Shown: positions 1 to 11,544 of the stretch, one piece after another
Numbering within the stretch: position 1 is the first letter of the stretch
Layout of the letters: each line of letters begins with the position of its first letter
Origin: Ophiobolus disseminans
Lineage: Eukaryota > Ascomycota > Dothideomycetes > Pleosporales > Phaeosphaeriaceae
Length of the DNA stretch: 64,000 bases
Direction of reading: 5' to 3'
Assembly (NCBI GenBank): GCA_010093685.1
Contig: MU006241.1
Location: 496,001-560,000 of the forward strand
Program-made: the position numbers and the translations under genes
Notes under the pieces: generated by a model
What the model was told of the DNA's origin: nothing
Seen by the model: the letters and a program-made list of their open reading frames with translations, nothing else
Databases searched by the model: none

Positions 1-1583
1 TAGATCTGCGCCAGCTCCGCACTCAGGACACTCGACCATGATTTATTTGTGGCAAGGTGTGACTGGACTTCGCAATTTCGATCCGCGTGGAGGCTATGGT
101 GGTTGGTGGGCGCCGAGATGTTTCAAAGATATCCGAGGGTCTCCGCGATGCGCTAGAAGCGGGGCACGATGTCAAACACGTGCATAGTCAAAATCTCAAA
201 ACTGTTACTACGGTGTAGTCTACCAAAGATCGTAAAATTTCACATTTCCGGAAGCAGAGCCAAGTCTTTGATCGCCTCCTGCATCGTCGATCGACAACAC
301 TTGGCGCTGAGAAACCGCAGCGCACCTTCCCTTTACCATTCTGCCGGAAATTCTTGTGATACCTTGCACGTTCTCAAGATTCTTGCCGTGCACACCATAT
401 TTCTCGCTTGGAGCGTCCTCCCGGTTCCACGCGTCTCCTCCGTGCCACACCCGCGTTCAACAAGCTTTCGACATCCTCCTCAGCTGAACTGATCACATCT
501 CACCCCACAAATCGCGTCACTCGTGTTGACGGTATCAATACTTTGGTCCGGATGCACCCTTTCGAATCACATCACACAGTCGAGGGGAGAGCACGTGCAG
601 CAGCCATTACGAATGACCAGGTCTTCGGGTGTGGATAATTGTTCCGGGCCGAGTGGGTGTGGCTGTCTTGCATCGCGAGACAATTTCGGTGCCAATGTCG
701 ATTATCCACAGCGCCGAATATTGTGCAACACGGCTTTGTTATGCTACATCAATCTTGTTGCAAAACCCTCCAGGGCCCTACCGGTAGGTGACCTGACCAG
801 TCTCAACGCCGCTCAATGTGGGGTAATGCATGTCAACCCAACCCTGTGATTCTGTGCATTCAAAGCATGGCCAGAATTTGGTTTCGCGATCGTTCGAGTC
901 TCGCGTTGCTGACGTTTGCGCGGATATCAGGGAAATTGGTAGCGCCCAATGCAGGGTTGGGCGTTATCGTCGTTCCATAAGTGCCGGCATGCTGAATCGC
1001 ACGCTCCAAAACGCGGCCACACCACCCCTTAACCGATCTATTTTATACCCTGACTATTCCGAAAGCACAGCAAGCCAAGCTTGATAGGGACAAGAACCCG
1101 CGGGGAAGTCGGCCATCATGCGGTGGAGTGTCGAATTGGCTTTTCGTCTCCACATGAAAGATTCAGGGACCTGTCGCATACCAATTGCGCAACCTTCGTC
1201 TCCGCGCCGAAGGATCGAAGGTTTGAACCTTATGTGTGCACGCTGACCAGTCACTCTTTCAGGGTTGCCAGCCGAAGCGTTCAGCTTCTGTGAGAATACG
1301 AGGAAGGGAAAAGAGCGGCCCGTTATATAGTGCTTGCGATCTCTCCGAGGAAGCTAAAATTTCGCTCATCAGTCTTAACTTCTTCACCAGAGCTAACGTC
1401 TTGTCTCGTTCAAGAACTTTGTACTTCCCTGTTCATTCCAGCCTTGCCACAATCTTAAACTGGAGACCCACCTGTCAAAACACGCCACCGGGACGACTAG
1501 TAAGGTGTCAACAAGTAGCTTTTGGACTCCTTTACAACATCAGAGTCTGTTTCTAGACTTCATACGACATTCCAGGATACACC
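1..1583. other. no gene seen
   Basis: No supported gene. Open frames here are short, lack family motifs, and are not joined by plausible splice sites into anything longer. The last few hundred bases presumably hold the promoter and 5' UTR of the rhodopsin-domain gene that starts at 1584. Confidence 0.5.
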
Positions 1584-2729
1584 ATGGCTGATCCACTCAC
1601 AACCATGGCCTTGCCGCCGTATTCCAACAAGGCCCCAACATACTTGATCCCAGTGTGCACACTAGCCGCTATTGCACTGGCTTTAGTCGTCGCACGAGTC
1701 TACACCAGAGTGAGCAGGACAGGAAAGCTTTATCTCGATGACTGGATCATCGTGGTTGCTGAAGTCAGTTTGCGCTATGGTTGCTTGGACATACACGCGC
1801 TAACAAAGACCGTAGCCTCTCTCACTAATAGGCGTGTGTCTCGCCATTGCGTCCGTGGCTCACGGATGGGGAAAGCCCATTGCCTACTTTACGCCAAATG
1901 AGCTCAAGGAGACTCTTCGGATACTCTTCGCCCTTCAGACAGTCTGGCTGGTGACATACTGTCTAGTCCGCGTATCTGTTGCATGCTCTTTGTTGAGATA
2001 TGAATCCGACAGGATGTGGCGATGGCCGTTATACTTCATCATTGGACTTCAAGTTACGATCTCATCGTCGTACTTTGTCATTCAGTTTGCGCAATGCACG
2101 CCCATCAGCTCCAACTGGGAACAAATTCCAGACGCCAAGTGCTGGGATGTTACTCCCATTATCGACTACGGGTGGGCCGTTGCTGGTGGGTCTTGTATAT
2201 GTCCGTTGAAATGATCAGTACTAACATTATGTCAGCCATCTACATCGTCATGGATCTCGCACTTTCACTGATGCCCATCCGCTTGATCCGAACACTGAAC
2301 CGAAGCACCTCCGAAAAGATCCTCATCTGCGTGCTCATGGCTCTCGGTCTTTTCGCCACCGCAGTAGCTTGCGCCAAAATGACGACATTCAAGGCTTTCG
2401 GCAAGGGAGATCCTATGCAAGGCACAATAATGCCTTCAATGTGGGCGAAACTAGAAGAGCAGACTGGTATCATCGCCTCATCCGCGCCTAGTCTGAAAGG
2501 CCCAGTGGAGCAGCTGTTGAAGAAGATGGGTATCTTGAAAGAGCATCAGCTCTCCAGGCCGAGCTTCGTGGCTGATATGAGTCTACCCGGAATGGACATC
2601 CATACCAATACCAGTGATGCCAACTCGAGCGTCAAGAAGGATCTGAGAATTGACTCAGTAGCAGTGGCCCTGGGTAACTCGACGTCGGATACCAGTCTCC
2701 CAAAGCAGAAGAGCGAGTCCTTGGTATAA
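1584..2729 (+). CDS. rhodopsin-domain (PTH11/SAT4-like) integral membrane protein
   Basis: Join 1584..1767, 1832..2185, 2236..2729, giving 343 aa. The protein is a multi-pass membrane protein. Hydrophobic segments begin near residue 18 (LIPVCTLAAIALALVVARVY) and are followed by the loop DDWIIV, which is typical of the fungal rhodopsin-like domain. Later segments include LFALQTVWLVTYCLV, WPLYFIIGLQV, AIYIVMDLALSLMPI and LICVLMALGLFATAVACAKM. The tail of about 100 residues is hydrophilic. Intron 2 has GTGGGT, an ACTAAC branch site and CAG. Intron 1 uses a weaker GTTTGC donor, chosen because it alone keeps the frame. The family contains PTH11-like receptors and many uncharacterised proteins; the ligand is unknown. 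The extracellular CFEM domain of true PTH11 is absent. Confidence 0.8.
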
Positions 2730-3645
2730 GCTTCGATATACTACCTTTCGGGGTCATTTGTCGCATTGTTAGCGAGGCGTCTTTGGAGTTCTTGTACAAA
2801 GTATAATATACTACCCAGTGGTGGCAATCCGCTCTTCATTTCAGCCAACAGATTATTGTACCCACCGTATTCGCTTGGCACAGGTCTTCTCGGGAATGGG
2901 GGAGTGTGTTGTGTGTTGTTCAAAGGCATGGGCTACCAACGAACCTCGGTGCGCGCCCCAACTGCGCATGCACACATCGACAACGGCGGAAAGAGCAACG
3001 AAGATTGCGCAACCCGCAACCACAAACACAACGCTTCATCACGTGGTAAAAACGTTCACTGTGATGTGCTTGTCTTCACGCACCAGGTAGAGCGTTACGG
3101 TTGGTCGGGACAAACACGGGCATATCTCGCTCTTCGCATCTAGTCGGACTATATCCGGGACTAGAATTTCTGTTACCTAATCAAGCGTCGATCCTCCGCA
3201 TTCTTCAAAATTATTCCCCGTCAATTACGAACTCTTGACGCGCATTTGGAGCTCAATTTGAGCGTCTTGTGGATGTTTGGGAAAAATGTCCGCTGTGTTG
3301 GTGGCTTATCGGCCCTGGCAACGGAGCAGCAATGAAGCAACGACGACGACGTACAGCTTCATGAACTCGTTGCGCTTCCAAAGCGTCCATCGATCTTACA
3401 GTGCACGCGCCGGTAGTCCGGGGTGCATGCCTAGTTTCGACGTTCCGGTGACGTTCGGCATCGTTCTTTCCTTTCTTAGCACGGCCATGTTTACCTCACG
3501 TCAATGCTTCAAATTCTCTTTTCCTGCAATCCTTCACACTACAAGCTCGCAGGATTCACCGTGAACGTCCAAATTAGCTTTCCTTACATTCGTCGTTGCG
3601 CGTCCCTTCTTCGCGTCTGCCTTCGCGCTTGCCGTCTCGTCCACG
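2730..3645. other. no gene seen
   Basis: Intergenic between two same-strand membrane-protein genes. Short open frames only; no motif, repeat or RNA gene recognised. It presumably holds the terminator of the upstream gene and the promoter of the HPP gene. Confidence 0.4.
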
Positions 3646-4462
3646 ATGCCACCATACGACCCACTCGTTCCCGCCGAACGCTACATCCAACGTGGTCTTG
3701 CTCGTCTACCCACATGGCTCGGCCGCTGGCTTGGCTTTCGCGGCAAGTCGCTACCTCCTTCTCCATCATGGATGGTATGCCTTTACGGCTTCATTGGTGC
3801 TTTCGGCGGACTTAGCATCATCATCGCTATCATGGCGCACACGGACTACTTCACGACACGCATAGTACCGCCCATCGTGGCATCATTCGTGAGTGCATTC
3901 CAAGGTTACATCCAAGAAGAGCCTGAAACGTGACTGACAGCAACAGGGCGCTTCTGCCATCCTCTGCTACGGCGCCATCGATGTCCCATTGGCGCAGCCA
4001 AGGTCTCTCATTTTCGGTCACTTCTTCAGCGGGCTGACTGGTGTTATCGTTGCGACCATATTCCAGTTCAACCTTGATGATGAGCCTTACCCGCGTCTCC
4101 AATGGCTCGCAGCTAGTCTGGCAACGGCCATCGCACTTGTTGTGATGCACCTCACGAAGACGACCCATCCACCAGCTGGAGCCACAGCGCTGCTTCCTTG
4201 CATCGATCCGCACATCTGGCACCTGAGGTGGTACTTCCTGCCCGTCCTTCTACTGTCCTCAGCCATTGTTCTCGTTACTGCTTTGATGGTCAACAACATC
4301 CAGCGGCAGTATCCCAAGTTCTGGGTCGCTCAGATCCCGCCGGCACCGGCACCAGCACCCAAAGACGATCCGCACCGCCATCGCAAGCCGCCCATGGCAG
4401 ACGACTCGTCCGTTGGCAGCCCGCATAGCGCACTGCGGGATCTCGAGAGTGGGCCGCGATAA
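3646..4462 (+). CDS. HPP family integral membrane protein
   Basis: Join 3646..3888, 3947..4462, giving 252 aa. The single 58-nt intron (GTGAGT...CAACAG) is phase 0. After a cytosolic N-terminus there are about four hydrophobic segments (around residues 45-65, 80-100, 105-125 and 175-195). The signature of the family, THPPAGATALL, sits around residues 154-164 (His155-Pro-Pro). The C-terminus is Pro-, His- and Asp-rich and probably cytosolic. HPP proteins are found in bacteria, plants and fungi; a role in nitrite transport has been reported for plastid members, but a substrate for this fungal protein cannot be read from the sequence. The start is the first ATG before the conserved AERYIQRGLARLP-type leader. 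Confidence 0.88.
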
Positions 4463-4727
4463 GTCGTCGAAAGTGGATACACGTGTCGACTTGAGCGCTC
4501 CAATGTTTTCATTCATGTTTCAAAAGTTCTCCGGCATTTTCCACATTCTACGCTCCGTTCGAAAATCGTTCACGACATGTGATGAGTTTGATGTTGGGGT
4601 TCAATAAATGCTTCTCACGGGTATGTGCTACCGTGTAGAGCACAAGGTATAGCGCTGGTTTCTTTAAGTCGTTCATGAAATGTATATCAACATCATAATA
4701 CTACTGCTTGATCCTTTCATCGTACAC

Positions 4728-5243
4728 TCAGATCCCGAGCTTCTCATCCATATCTTTAGTCAACCTCTGAATTTTTACGTCACTTACATCTTCGAGAGTC
4801 TCCTCTCTCAACCGTCTAGCCTCCTCAGGATCAGCGGTCTCGAGCAGCGCCTCAATGCGTGCGAAAAACTCGAAAATTTCATCGTCAAGCTCGTCCTGCA
4901 TGCTGATAAAAGTCTTAAAGTCCGCCTCGAGCAGATCATCATCTCCAGCCTTATGATCCTATCCCAATTCTGACTCCAAACTGTGTTTGAGGTCTTGGAG
5001 TATGCCTTCGAGCCGAGTGAGGTCCGTGCATCGCTTTTGACACAGGCTGATAATTTGACTATGCGCGAGGATCATTTGTGCAGTCTCCTCTTCGTGTTTG
5101 CCGAGGGCGTTCTGGAGCGCTGTCCGATGGTAATTGCTGCATTCGACGCGATTGTTTGTTTCAACACGGAAACCTACATCAAACCAGGCACTGATGGTAT
5201 TTAGTACCAAATGTGCGTTGTCGATGAGGACACAGGACGCCAT
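4728..5243 (-). pseudogene. small hypothetical gene broken by one in-frame TAG
   Basis: One continuous minus-strand frame from an ATG at 5243 (context TTACCATGGC) to a TGA at 4728-4730, about 171 codons. A single TAG lies at 4961..4959, after SLESELG. Downstream the frame continues as acidic, helical, coding-like protein (DHKAGDDDLLEADFKTF, EEARRLREETLEDVSD). No intron can remove the stop: the only nearby GT donors would make introns under 40 nt. CAG to TAG is the simplest origin. The N-terminal half is a Cys-containing helical region (NAHLVLNTISAWFDVGF). No family is recognised. A sequencing error or a truncated 94-aa product starting at 5243 are alternatives. A longer N-terminus from 5327 is open but less likely. 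Confidence 0.5.
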
Positions 5244-5492
5244 GGTAATTTGACAGATCGTTGATGTCGTAATTGGTGGGGTGGGTGTGAGGTAATTGGC
5301 TGAGACTTGAGGACGAAGGCATAGCATTTATGGTAAAGACTGTACGCTAACAAACATAGGTATCGTCACCTAGCCACACAAACGCGATGTCCCATCACAA
5401 GCACTGGCAGCTTACTAGGCAAATGATCGCTAACGAAAGATTTCGCCAGAGCAACCATGTCCGCTCTGTCTCCGTTCGCACCCCTCACAGAC

Positions 5493-6649
5493 TTAGATTG
5501 GTGTCCTATCAGGCGTGTCCACAACCAGCTTCTCCCCAGTCCATAAATCGCCTCCAGGGTATGTGTAGTTGCTGTCCAACTCGATACCAACACCTTGAGG
5601 CCACGACACTGTCACGCCTGGGCGTAATTATCAGCATATCATATACGAAGTCAAGCAAGCATAGCACTTACCAGGCTGACTAGGCTCATAGGCTTCTGGA
5701 AATTTGACGCCCTTGGGTAGGGCTCCAGTGGCACTGCTTTCGACGAGTATCTGCGCACACGACGGATACAACTGTGTGGCGTAATCTCCGTTGGCGTACA
5801 CCATATCCACCCGCAGGAGGTACGAGCCTGGCGGAGTCTGCGTAGGGATCTTGAACGGCATCTATGAGTACTCACGTCAGTATGATCAGACGATGTCCAG
5901 GAGTATTGAACGTTACTTACCCGCACAGGAAGGCCTTGAGTACCAGACCCATATCCATCATCAGTGCCGTTGTTTGGGAGCCAGTACGGCTTCTTCATAT
6001 CCTTATGAATCTCGACGCCAAACGTCTTGATCTTGACCCACTCGCCGCTACCGTCGTAGTGTCCGATGTCCTGGCCCGCTGGCACGGCAGAGAGGTACAT
6101 TTGCACAGGGCCTGGGTGTACGATCCTCATCCACTAATAACTGTCAGTATCCATCCTTTTTGATGAAACGAAGAAATGAGAGCTTACGTATTGCTGCGGC
6201 GATTGCTCACCAAAATTGCTGCAATAGCCTCTGCCATCCTCACATTCCCAAAACCGCTTGTCCTCGAATTGTTCGTACCCGGTATTTGCATTCACAAACT
6301 CCAACGTATCGCCCGCCTTGACCTTGAGTACCTCGGTAGTGGGCGCGTGGTTAAGGTTATCACGGCCGCAGCGGACCGAGTTGGGCGCGTCGCCGTAGTA
6401 GGTAGGGTCGGTCATGGAGCGATTGGGACGCGGGTCGAAGGCTGGGTTGAAGGGCTCGTAGAAGGGGTCGGTTACGTTTCTGGTGTTATGTATTAGGACG
6501 GTAGGATGTGTGAGGGTGGTTCGAACTTACCGGATGTACTGGAGCGGCTTTTGCCAGACGCCATTGTGCGCGATACGCACGAAGCGGAAGTGGCCTTGGA
6601 CGAGGGAGGTTGTGGCTGCTAGCGCAGCGAGATGGAGTGCGCGGACCAT
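5493..6649 (-). CDS. AA9-type lytic polysaccharide monooxygenase, secreted
   Basis: Complement join 5493..5617, 5672..5861, 5921..6133, 6188..6479, 6531..6649, giving 312 aa; all four introns are 50-60 nt with GTAAG-type donors. Copper enzymes of this family cleave cellulose or related polysaccharides oxidatively outside the cell. A signal peptide ends at Gly19, so His20 becomes the mature N-terminal copper ligand. The second ligand is His143 in HPGPVQMYLS, and the axial Tyr240 lies in TQLYPSCAQILVES. YDGSGEWVKI and the C-terminal YPGGDLW also fit AA9. There is no CBM1 or GPI tail. The usual ALH motif, whose His is in the second shell, reads VYA (229-231) here, so this is a divergent subclass and its substrate is uncertain. 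Confidence 0.9.
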
Positions 6650-7996
6650 GTTAATGAGCTCGTTGAGTTCGACGTTGGACTCTGGCAGGTATGAGTGAAG
6701 CGCCTGTTCAGCCTCGTGGCAGCAGCGGCTTTATATGTCAAGTTCTCATGCCTGGACAATACTAAGAGACCTGCTCTTCTCCTCTGGATGCACTTCATTC
6801 TGCCAGATTGAAGAAAATTGTAGTTGCAGTGCAAGTTGCGGGTTGTGTTCTAATCCGGTTCATGGGCCTAATATTGGGTCATTTTCTGCTTGCACCGCAG
6901 GTGTATTGATTGCTGTTCCAGTATATCCCAATGCATGTAATGTTGAGTAGTAGAAACGTTGACTGCGTAGATTGGTGAAACAATATAAGTGGCTAAATCG
7001 GGCGCGTCATTCAAAAGAGGTGATGGGAGAAGGATTTCCGTGTCCATCCCCACATTGCGGGGTAGCCGGGGGTGGGCGGCACGAGGACGGTAAATATAGT
7101 TATTTATGGTTTCCTGTCGGGAATTTCTCAGGTTGCAGGGTAGATCAGGGGTTGCTGACGATGTGTGCTGTCGAGCCGGAAGCTCCGATTCGTAACGGAG
7201 ATATGCTCAGTCCGACCTTCGGATCCGACTGATAAATGATTTCTGGAGTGCAAGACTGTTGTTCATCCTATAGGTGATACTGGATTGAGTCTTTATCTTA
7301 CTATGGATGGGTCGTGGTCTGGAATGTCCCATAAGATACTCAGCCGTGGCATATCTTTGTGTCAAACTATTATGAATCGCAGTGACAACTATAAGCAGGT
7401 GTATTACATCGAGTAGCTTGTAGCAGGGCATTGTGAGTAGAGTGTACTTCCAAGATTTTCTTGAGGACTAGCCTGCATACAACGCTGAAAGGACGAGTAG
7501 GCCAACAAGGCCTGGAAAGGTCCACTACGAGAGCTCGATCTCGTTGGCTATGTTTCAATCGCCCCTGATACCCCATGTGAGAGGCGAATAGCGGCATCAG
7601 TCACTCCACGACCGAAGGGATACACATGAGCATCCCGCCGTTATGCTCTGAGAGCGGTCGACCAGACTCCGCAGTCATCTGTACCGACATATATCGCACT
7701 TGCGTCGATTGGTATGATCTCGCTCGGCTGATCAATAGAGATTTTGAAAGCGGCGGGCTGGACTAATCCCACGTAAGCAGATCTCGCTAAAGCTTCGGGC
7801 TGTTGTTGAAAGGAGACGCCACATGCATGCTTGCGGCGAAGGAATTCATACCGAGACTGAGTAAGTAATCAGCATGAAAATGTATCGAACTGAGGCTGAC
7901 CGTGTATGGCCTGATCATCATGATTAGCACTATGCAGCAGCACTGCGTTGCCCACCCAAGATCCTTGCTTACCCCCATTCCAGCCACTAGGAAGAC
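6650..7996. other. no gene seen
   Basis: Promoter side of the LPMO gene followed by more than 1 kb with no supported gene. Several 60-75 codon frames occur on both strands, but none has a motif or a convincing splice partner. I see no clear repeat. Confidence 0.4.
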
Positions 7997-8349
7997 TCAG
8001 TTCCAAGCTTGAGCAATAAGTTTGTGCAATTGCTTTTTAAATCGTGGTCGCTGCGGATTCGTGGTGGACTTTCTAGCTATCTGATTAGCGAGGAGCGCTA
8101 CGAACAATGATGTGCCTTCTAATTGGCGACTACATTCATGTGGTTCTGGAGTGTGCGCGAGGATTTGAAGTGCTTTAGATGGTTCGACGATCTGCGAAAT
8201 TATGTTGCGTGTCATCGCTTCATCGGTAGCGATTGCGATTGCAAACCCTGACCTCTCAGCTGCTGCATTTCAACCCACATGTCAATTTAGTACGATGATT
8301 GAGTGCGATGTTCACTGTAGTGCAATGAATGGATGTGACATGCTGGCAT
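7997..8349 (-). CDS. hypothetical small protein (tentative two-exon model)
   Basis: Complement join 7997..8262, 8316..8349, giving 99 aa. The main exon is an open frame carrying basic, helical sequence (RFKKQLHKLIAQAWN at the end). The first exon of 34 nt supplies an ATG, and a 53-nt intron with GTGAAC donor and TGCAG acceptor joins them in phase. No family is recognised. It lies 142 bp downstream of the next minus-strand gene and could instead be a fragment of a decayed gene. The donor is not the strongest consensus, so the model is weak. Confidence 0.35.
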
Positions 8350-8491
8350 TGATGAATGCGGGTAAGAAGCGTATGAGTTTGACCAATTAGTACTGAAAGG
8401 AGACACGACTATGAAAGAAACAGGGAAGTGAATGACACTATGACCTCATTTCCAAAGTTCTCTGGAGTCACAAGTCGCGACGTCTACGCGA

Positions 8492-9805
8492 TTATCCCTC
8501 CTTGTTCTCATCGATTTGTCCCTCCTCGAATTCCCTCTCCACTACCGTTCCTTCGGCAGCAGCGGTACGAGACGCCTGACGCATGGTTGCGGCCACATGC
8601 TGATCCACAATCTGCAACAGCAGAAGATGTTGTTCTAGATTCATCGAGTCCTGGATAGTAGCTCCCTACAATTTTACCTTAGCTTTTGGTTTCATAGTTG
8701 CAGATATTGCACCCACGACTTTGCCCATTTCAGCACGATACATCTCAATGTACTGCTTTTCCATGTTCTAATGAAGCACAGGATGTTGATTTTTTGCGAT
8801 TTCTTGACGAACACGTAGGTCGTCGATGGTGTAACGTAGGTCATGTTCGACGCGGTCCAGCTTTTCCTTCACCGAAGTGAACCTGAGCCCAAAATGAATC
8901 ATTCCTTTATGTTGTCTTCCGGCATGGATGCTGAGCTGATTGACATTCTTTCTCAAAACCTCCAACTCGGCCGTAATCTCATGCAAGAAGCGATCTTGTC
9001 TCATACTCGCTGCTGCAAATAATCAGCGTCTCATCCCGTCACTTCGGTTGGCTTTCAAGGCACTCATCCGCACAATATTCGCGCTACTTCGCTCCACCCT
9101 GTCGTATCTGACCACAAAATTCTCCACCTGGAAGACGAAAGTGGTTGTCAAAGAGGGCATCAACGAAATGACGTCGTCCATAACCATCTTTGCATGGACC
9201 ATATCATGCTTCTCCAACAGTGCATATACTTCTGTAACGAAATCCAACATGCGGTTGATGTAGTCGTCCTCCATGTACACGATCGTCGACTCGCAAGCGG
9301 CAATCAAGCGATTCTTGCGGGTATGGCCATGTTTCTGATTCTGATGGTTCCACTCTGACCACAAGGTAACGCGCGTTACCGCCACCTCCTGAATGTAGAC
9401 GAGACGTTCGTCGTAGAGCGTCAGCACACGTCGGTAAGTTTCGTAGAGCAGGCTGTGCCAGTCGTCGACTTGCATCTCATCACACTCGGTGGTTCCAGGA
9501 TCTGAGAGGTTTGCCCTGGCTTGAACGATGATATTTCGCTGCCTGGTGACTTGCTCGCGGTCTTTGTAGAGGCTTTGAAGGCGTTCCGCCACATAAGGTA
9601 CTTGGACAGCTTCGAGATACCATGTAGCGAACCTCCTGTCTGCATTTACTGCGTGGTAACTCTCCCGCGTTCTCCGGCGTGCGGTCTCGATGTCTTTCTC
9701 TGCGACCGTTGATGGAGGGCGTACGAGATGAAACCCGAGGGTGGAATTGTTCCTATTTGGGTTTGCAGGTGTCAACACGGGACGCGTAGCGCAGGATTTG
9801 TTCAT
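8492..9805 (-). CDS. hypothetical helical/coiled-coil protein, four exons
   Basis: Complement join 8492..8665, 8717..8767, 8813..9012, 9064..9805, giving 388 aa. The protein is hydrophilic and largely helical, with heptad-like stretches (AELEVLRKNVNQL, VKEKLDRVEHDL, SMNLEQHLLLLQIVDQ) and an acidic C-terminus (EEGQIDENKEG). There is no signal peptide or membrane segment. The three introns are 51, 45 and 51 nt, all multiples of three; each carries an in-frame stop (TGA, terminal TAG, terminal TAG), so without splicing the frame would end. The third has a good branch site (GCTAAGG). No conserved family is recognised. The donor of the second intron (GTTCGT) is the least certain. Confidence 0.65.
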
Positions 9806-10486
9806 GTTTTTGGTTGCCGTGGTGTTTGAGAGCTCAGAATGATTGAGGTGATTGGATTTGAATGTGATCGTTGACGTTACGTGGTTTTGAGTCCGAGTGT
9901 CGTTTGCAAGGTCAAGTTTAATCCCAATTGAGCGAATAAGCCTGAACGGCTGCCTGATTGCGAGATTGAGCGGCCGGTACCTATGTTACAAGGGTACGTT
10001 AAGTGTTTGTTCCCCACATCGCGCGATGTGTGATACTTTCACCTCCCACAGAACTTAGCAATATTATCTTGATCTCCGATAGAGATTTCAGATAATAACA
10101 TTAAATACCTGAGCACATGTTGCGAGTTCATTTGCTGGTTTTGAAATGCTGCTAATCAGCCGATTATCTCCATCAATTCTACTCCTGTCAATACCTACGA
10201 TGTGTTTTCCATTGCGATTATGGGGCTGAAGTAGTTTTGTCGAAGATGGCCACTGTTTGTGACATGGTCATCCGTTACGTCTTTGGAAATAAAGCATCGG
10301 CCTCATCGGCTTGGTTGCTTGCTTCGCGTCCAGGGACATGATTGTAGACAATATGTATTAGAACACGATTCGCAAGGTCGACCAGTTCTCTCCATCTAGC
10401 TCCAGCTTCCTTTACCAAAATTAGCTGAAGAAGAACTTAACGAATACCCAATTTAATCGACCGCATCGAACATTGGCGTGAATAAA
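9806..10486. other. intergenic, no gene seen
   Basis: AT-richer intergenic DNA between the coiled-coil gene and the solo LTR. No gene or repeat unit recognised. Confidence 0.4.
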
Positions 10487-10651
10487 CCTACTGTTGGAGT
10501 GGCAGGGGCCACTTGGCCAATCAGAAGCTGCAGAGGAGAAGCCACCTCAAGTGAGGTAGGCGTGACGGGCTATTATTTGGGTATATAGCTGCCTCTTTGG
10601 CCGAGATGAATCCATCACTTGTTAACTCAACTCATCTTCTTCAACACCTAC
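10487..10651. repeat. solo LTR (155 bp) with 5-bp target-site duplication
   Basis: The element runs 10492..10646. It begins TGTTG and ends CAACA, as an LTR should, and is flanked on both sides by CCTAC (10487-10491 and 10647-10651), a perfect 5-bp target duplication. It holds a TATATAG-like promoter motif (GGGTATATAGCTGCC). A second copy lies at 56960..57112 and is closely similar over its whole length. No primer-binding site, polypurine tract or gag/pol follows, so this is a solo LTR or a very short non-autonomous element. Confidence 0.85.
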
Positions 10652-10804
10652 ATGTTATGAACAAAGAAATTTCTCCTTGTTGTCGAGATGAGACAATGAC
10701 CTAAGAACCTGGGAGCGTTATGCCAATTTCAGCTTTGATAAAATGCGCAATTGATGGGGATGCGATGCAGCCATAATTATGAGGATACCTAAACTGAGGA
10801 GCGG

Positions 10805-11544
10805 ATGCACTTCCAGATCGCACTCGCGGTCGGCGACGCAGGCTCGCTTGTATTGACGGCTGCCCTCGCTTCGCTAGTGGGTACTTTGATTCCAGGTTCT
10901 AGTCCTTCCCGTATCATCCTACGAAACATGTCTTTGTTCCCGGAAAGGTTGTCGATGCCATTGGAGACCTTTGGGGCATGAAGGTCCAGACTTCTGCGGT
11001 CTTTTCATTGATGGCGTCGATGTGGCGTTCAGCCGCACAGTCCAGCCCTGCTGTGTCGGCCCGCCGTGATTGGCTGAATAAGCGGGGCAAGGAAATCTCC
11101 GAGATCGACGAGCCGGATCCTCCACTTGCCGCCATTGTGATCCAAGCACCGCCGCCAACTGATAGCGCATGGCTCTGTTTGTGTGTTGCTATATCCGGAT
11201 CCTCATTCAAGACAGATGTCTGTCATCATACTTCCAGTTACACCTCGGCGACCGTTGTTCTTCAAGGACGCAATTGCGGTCGTGCTTGTGTCTGCGGTCG
11301 TATCCTGCGACCTAGGTAGCGCTCAGCGACATGCCTATGTTGGTCGTGGGCACCTGGGCAAGCATCAATGTCTTCCGCTTGCCACTCGAAGATCCCTGCT
11401 TGGTCGGTCTGTTCGGCGGCAGGGTGGGATATCAAGTACATGTACGGCGACAGTCTAGTGCAAGTCATAACAAGCCACGATGGCCCAACTCTCGCTTCAA
11501 TTCTAGCTGAGCAGCCTCGACCAGTTTCCCGCGTCCCTCCATGA
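10805..11544 (+). pseudogene. decayed membrane-protein gene (unrecognised family)
   Basis: Coding-like peptide segments follow one another on the plus strand but in different frames. The first is HFQIALAVGDAGSLVLTAAL (from ATG 10805). It is followed by KHVFVPGKVVDAIGDLWGMK (about 10923-10984) and RRDWLNKRGKEISEIDEPDP (about 11062-11121). Then come MSVIILPVTPRRPLFFKDAI (about 11217-11276) and GDSLVQVITSHDGPTLASIL (about 11446-11505), ending at TGA 11542-11544. At least three frame changes occur with no credible introns between them; one candidate gap is only 26 nt. The mix of hydrophobic segments and a conserved basic-acidic loop suggests a former multi-pass membrane protein of fungi. No function is assigned. 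It abuts the solo LTR at 10.5 kb. Confidence 0.5.
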
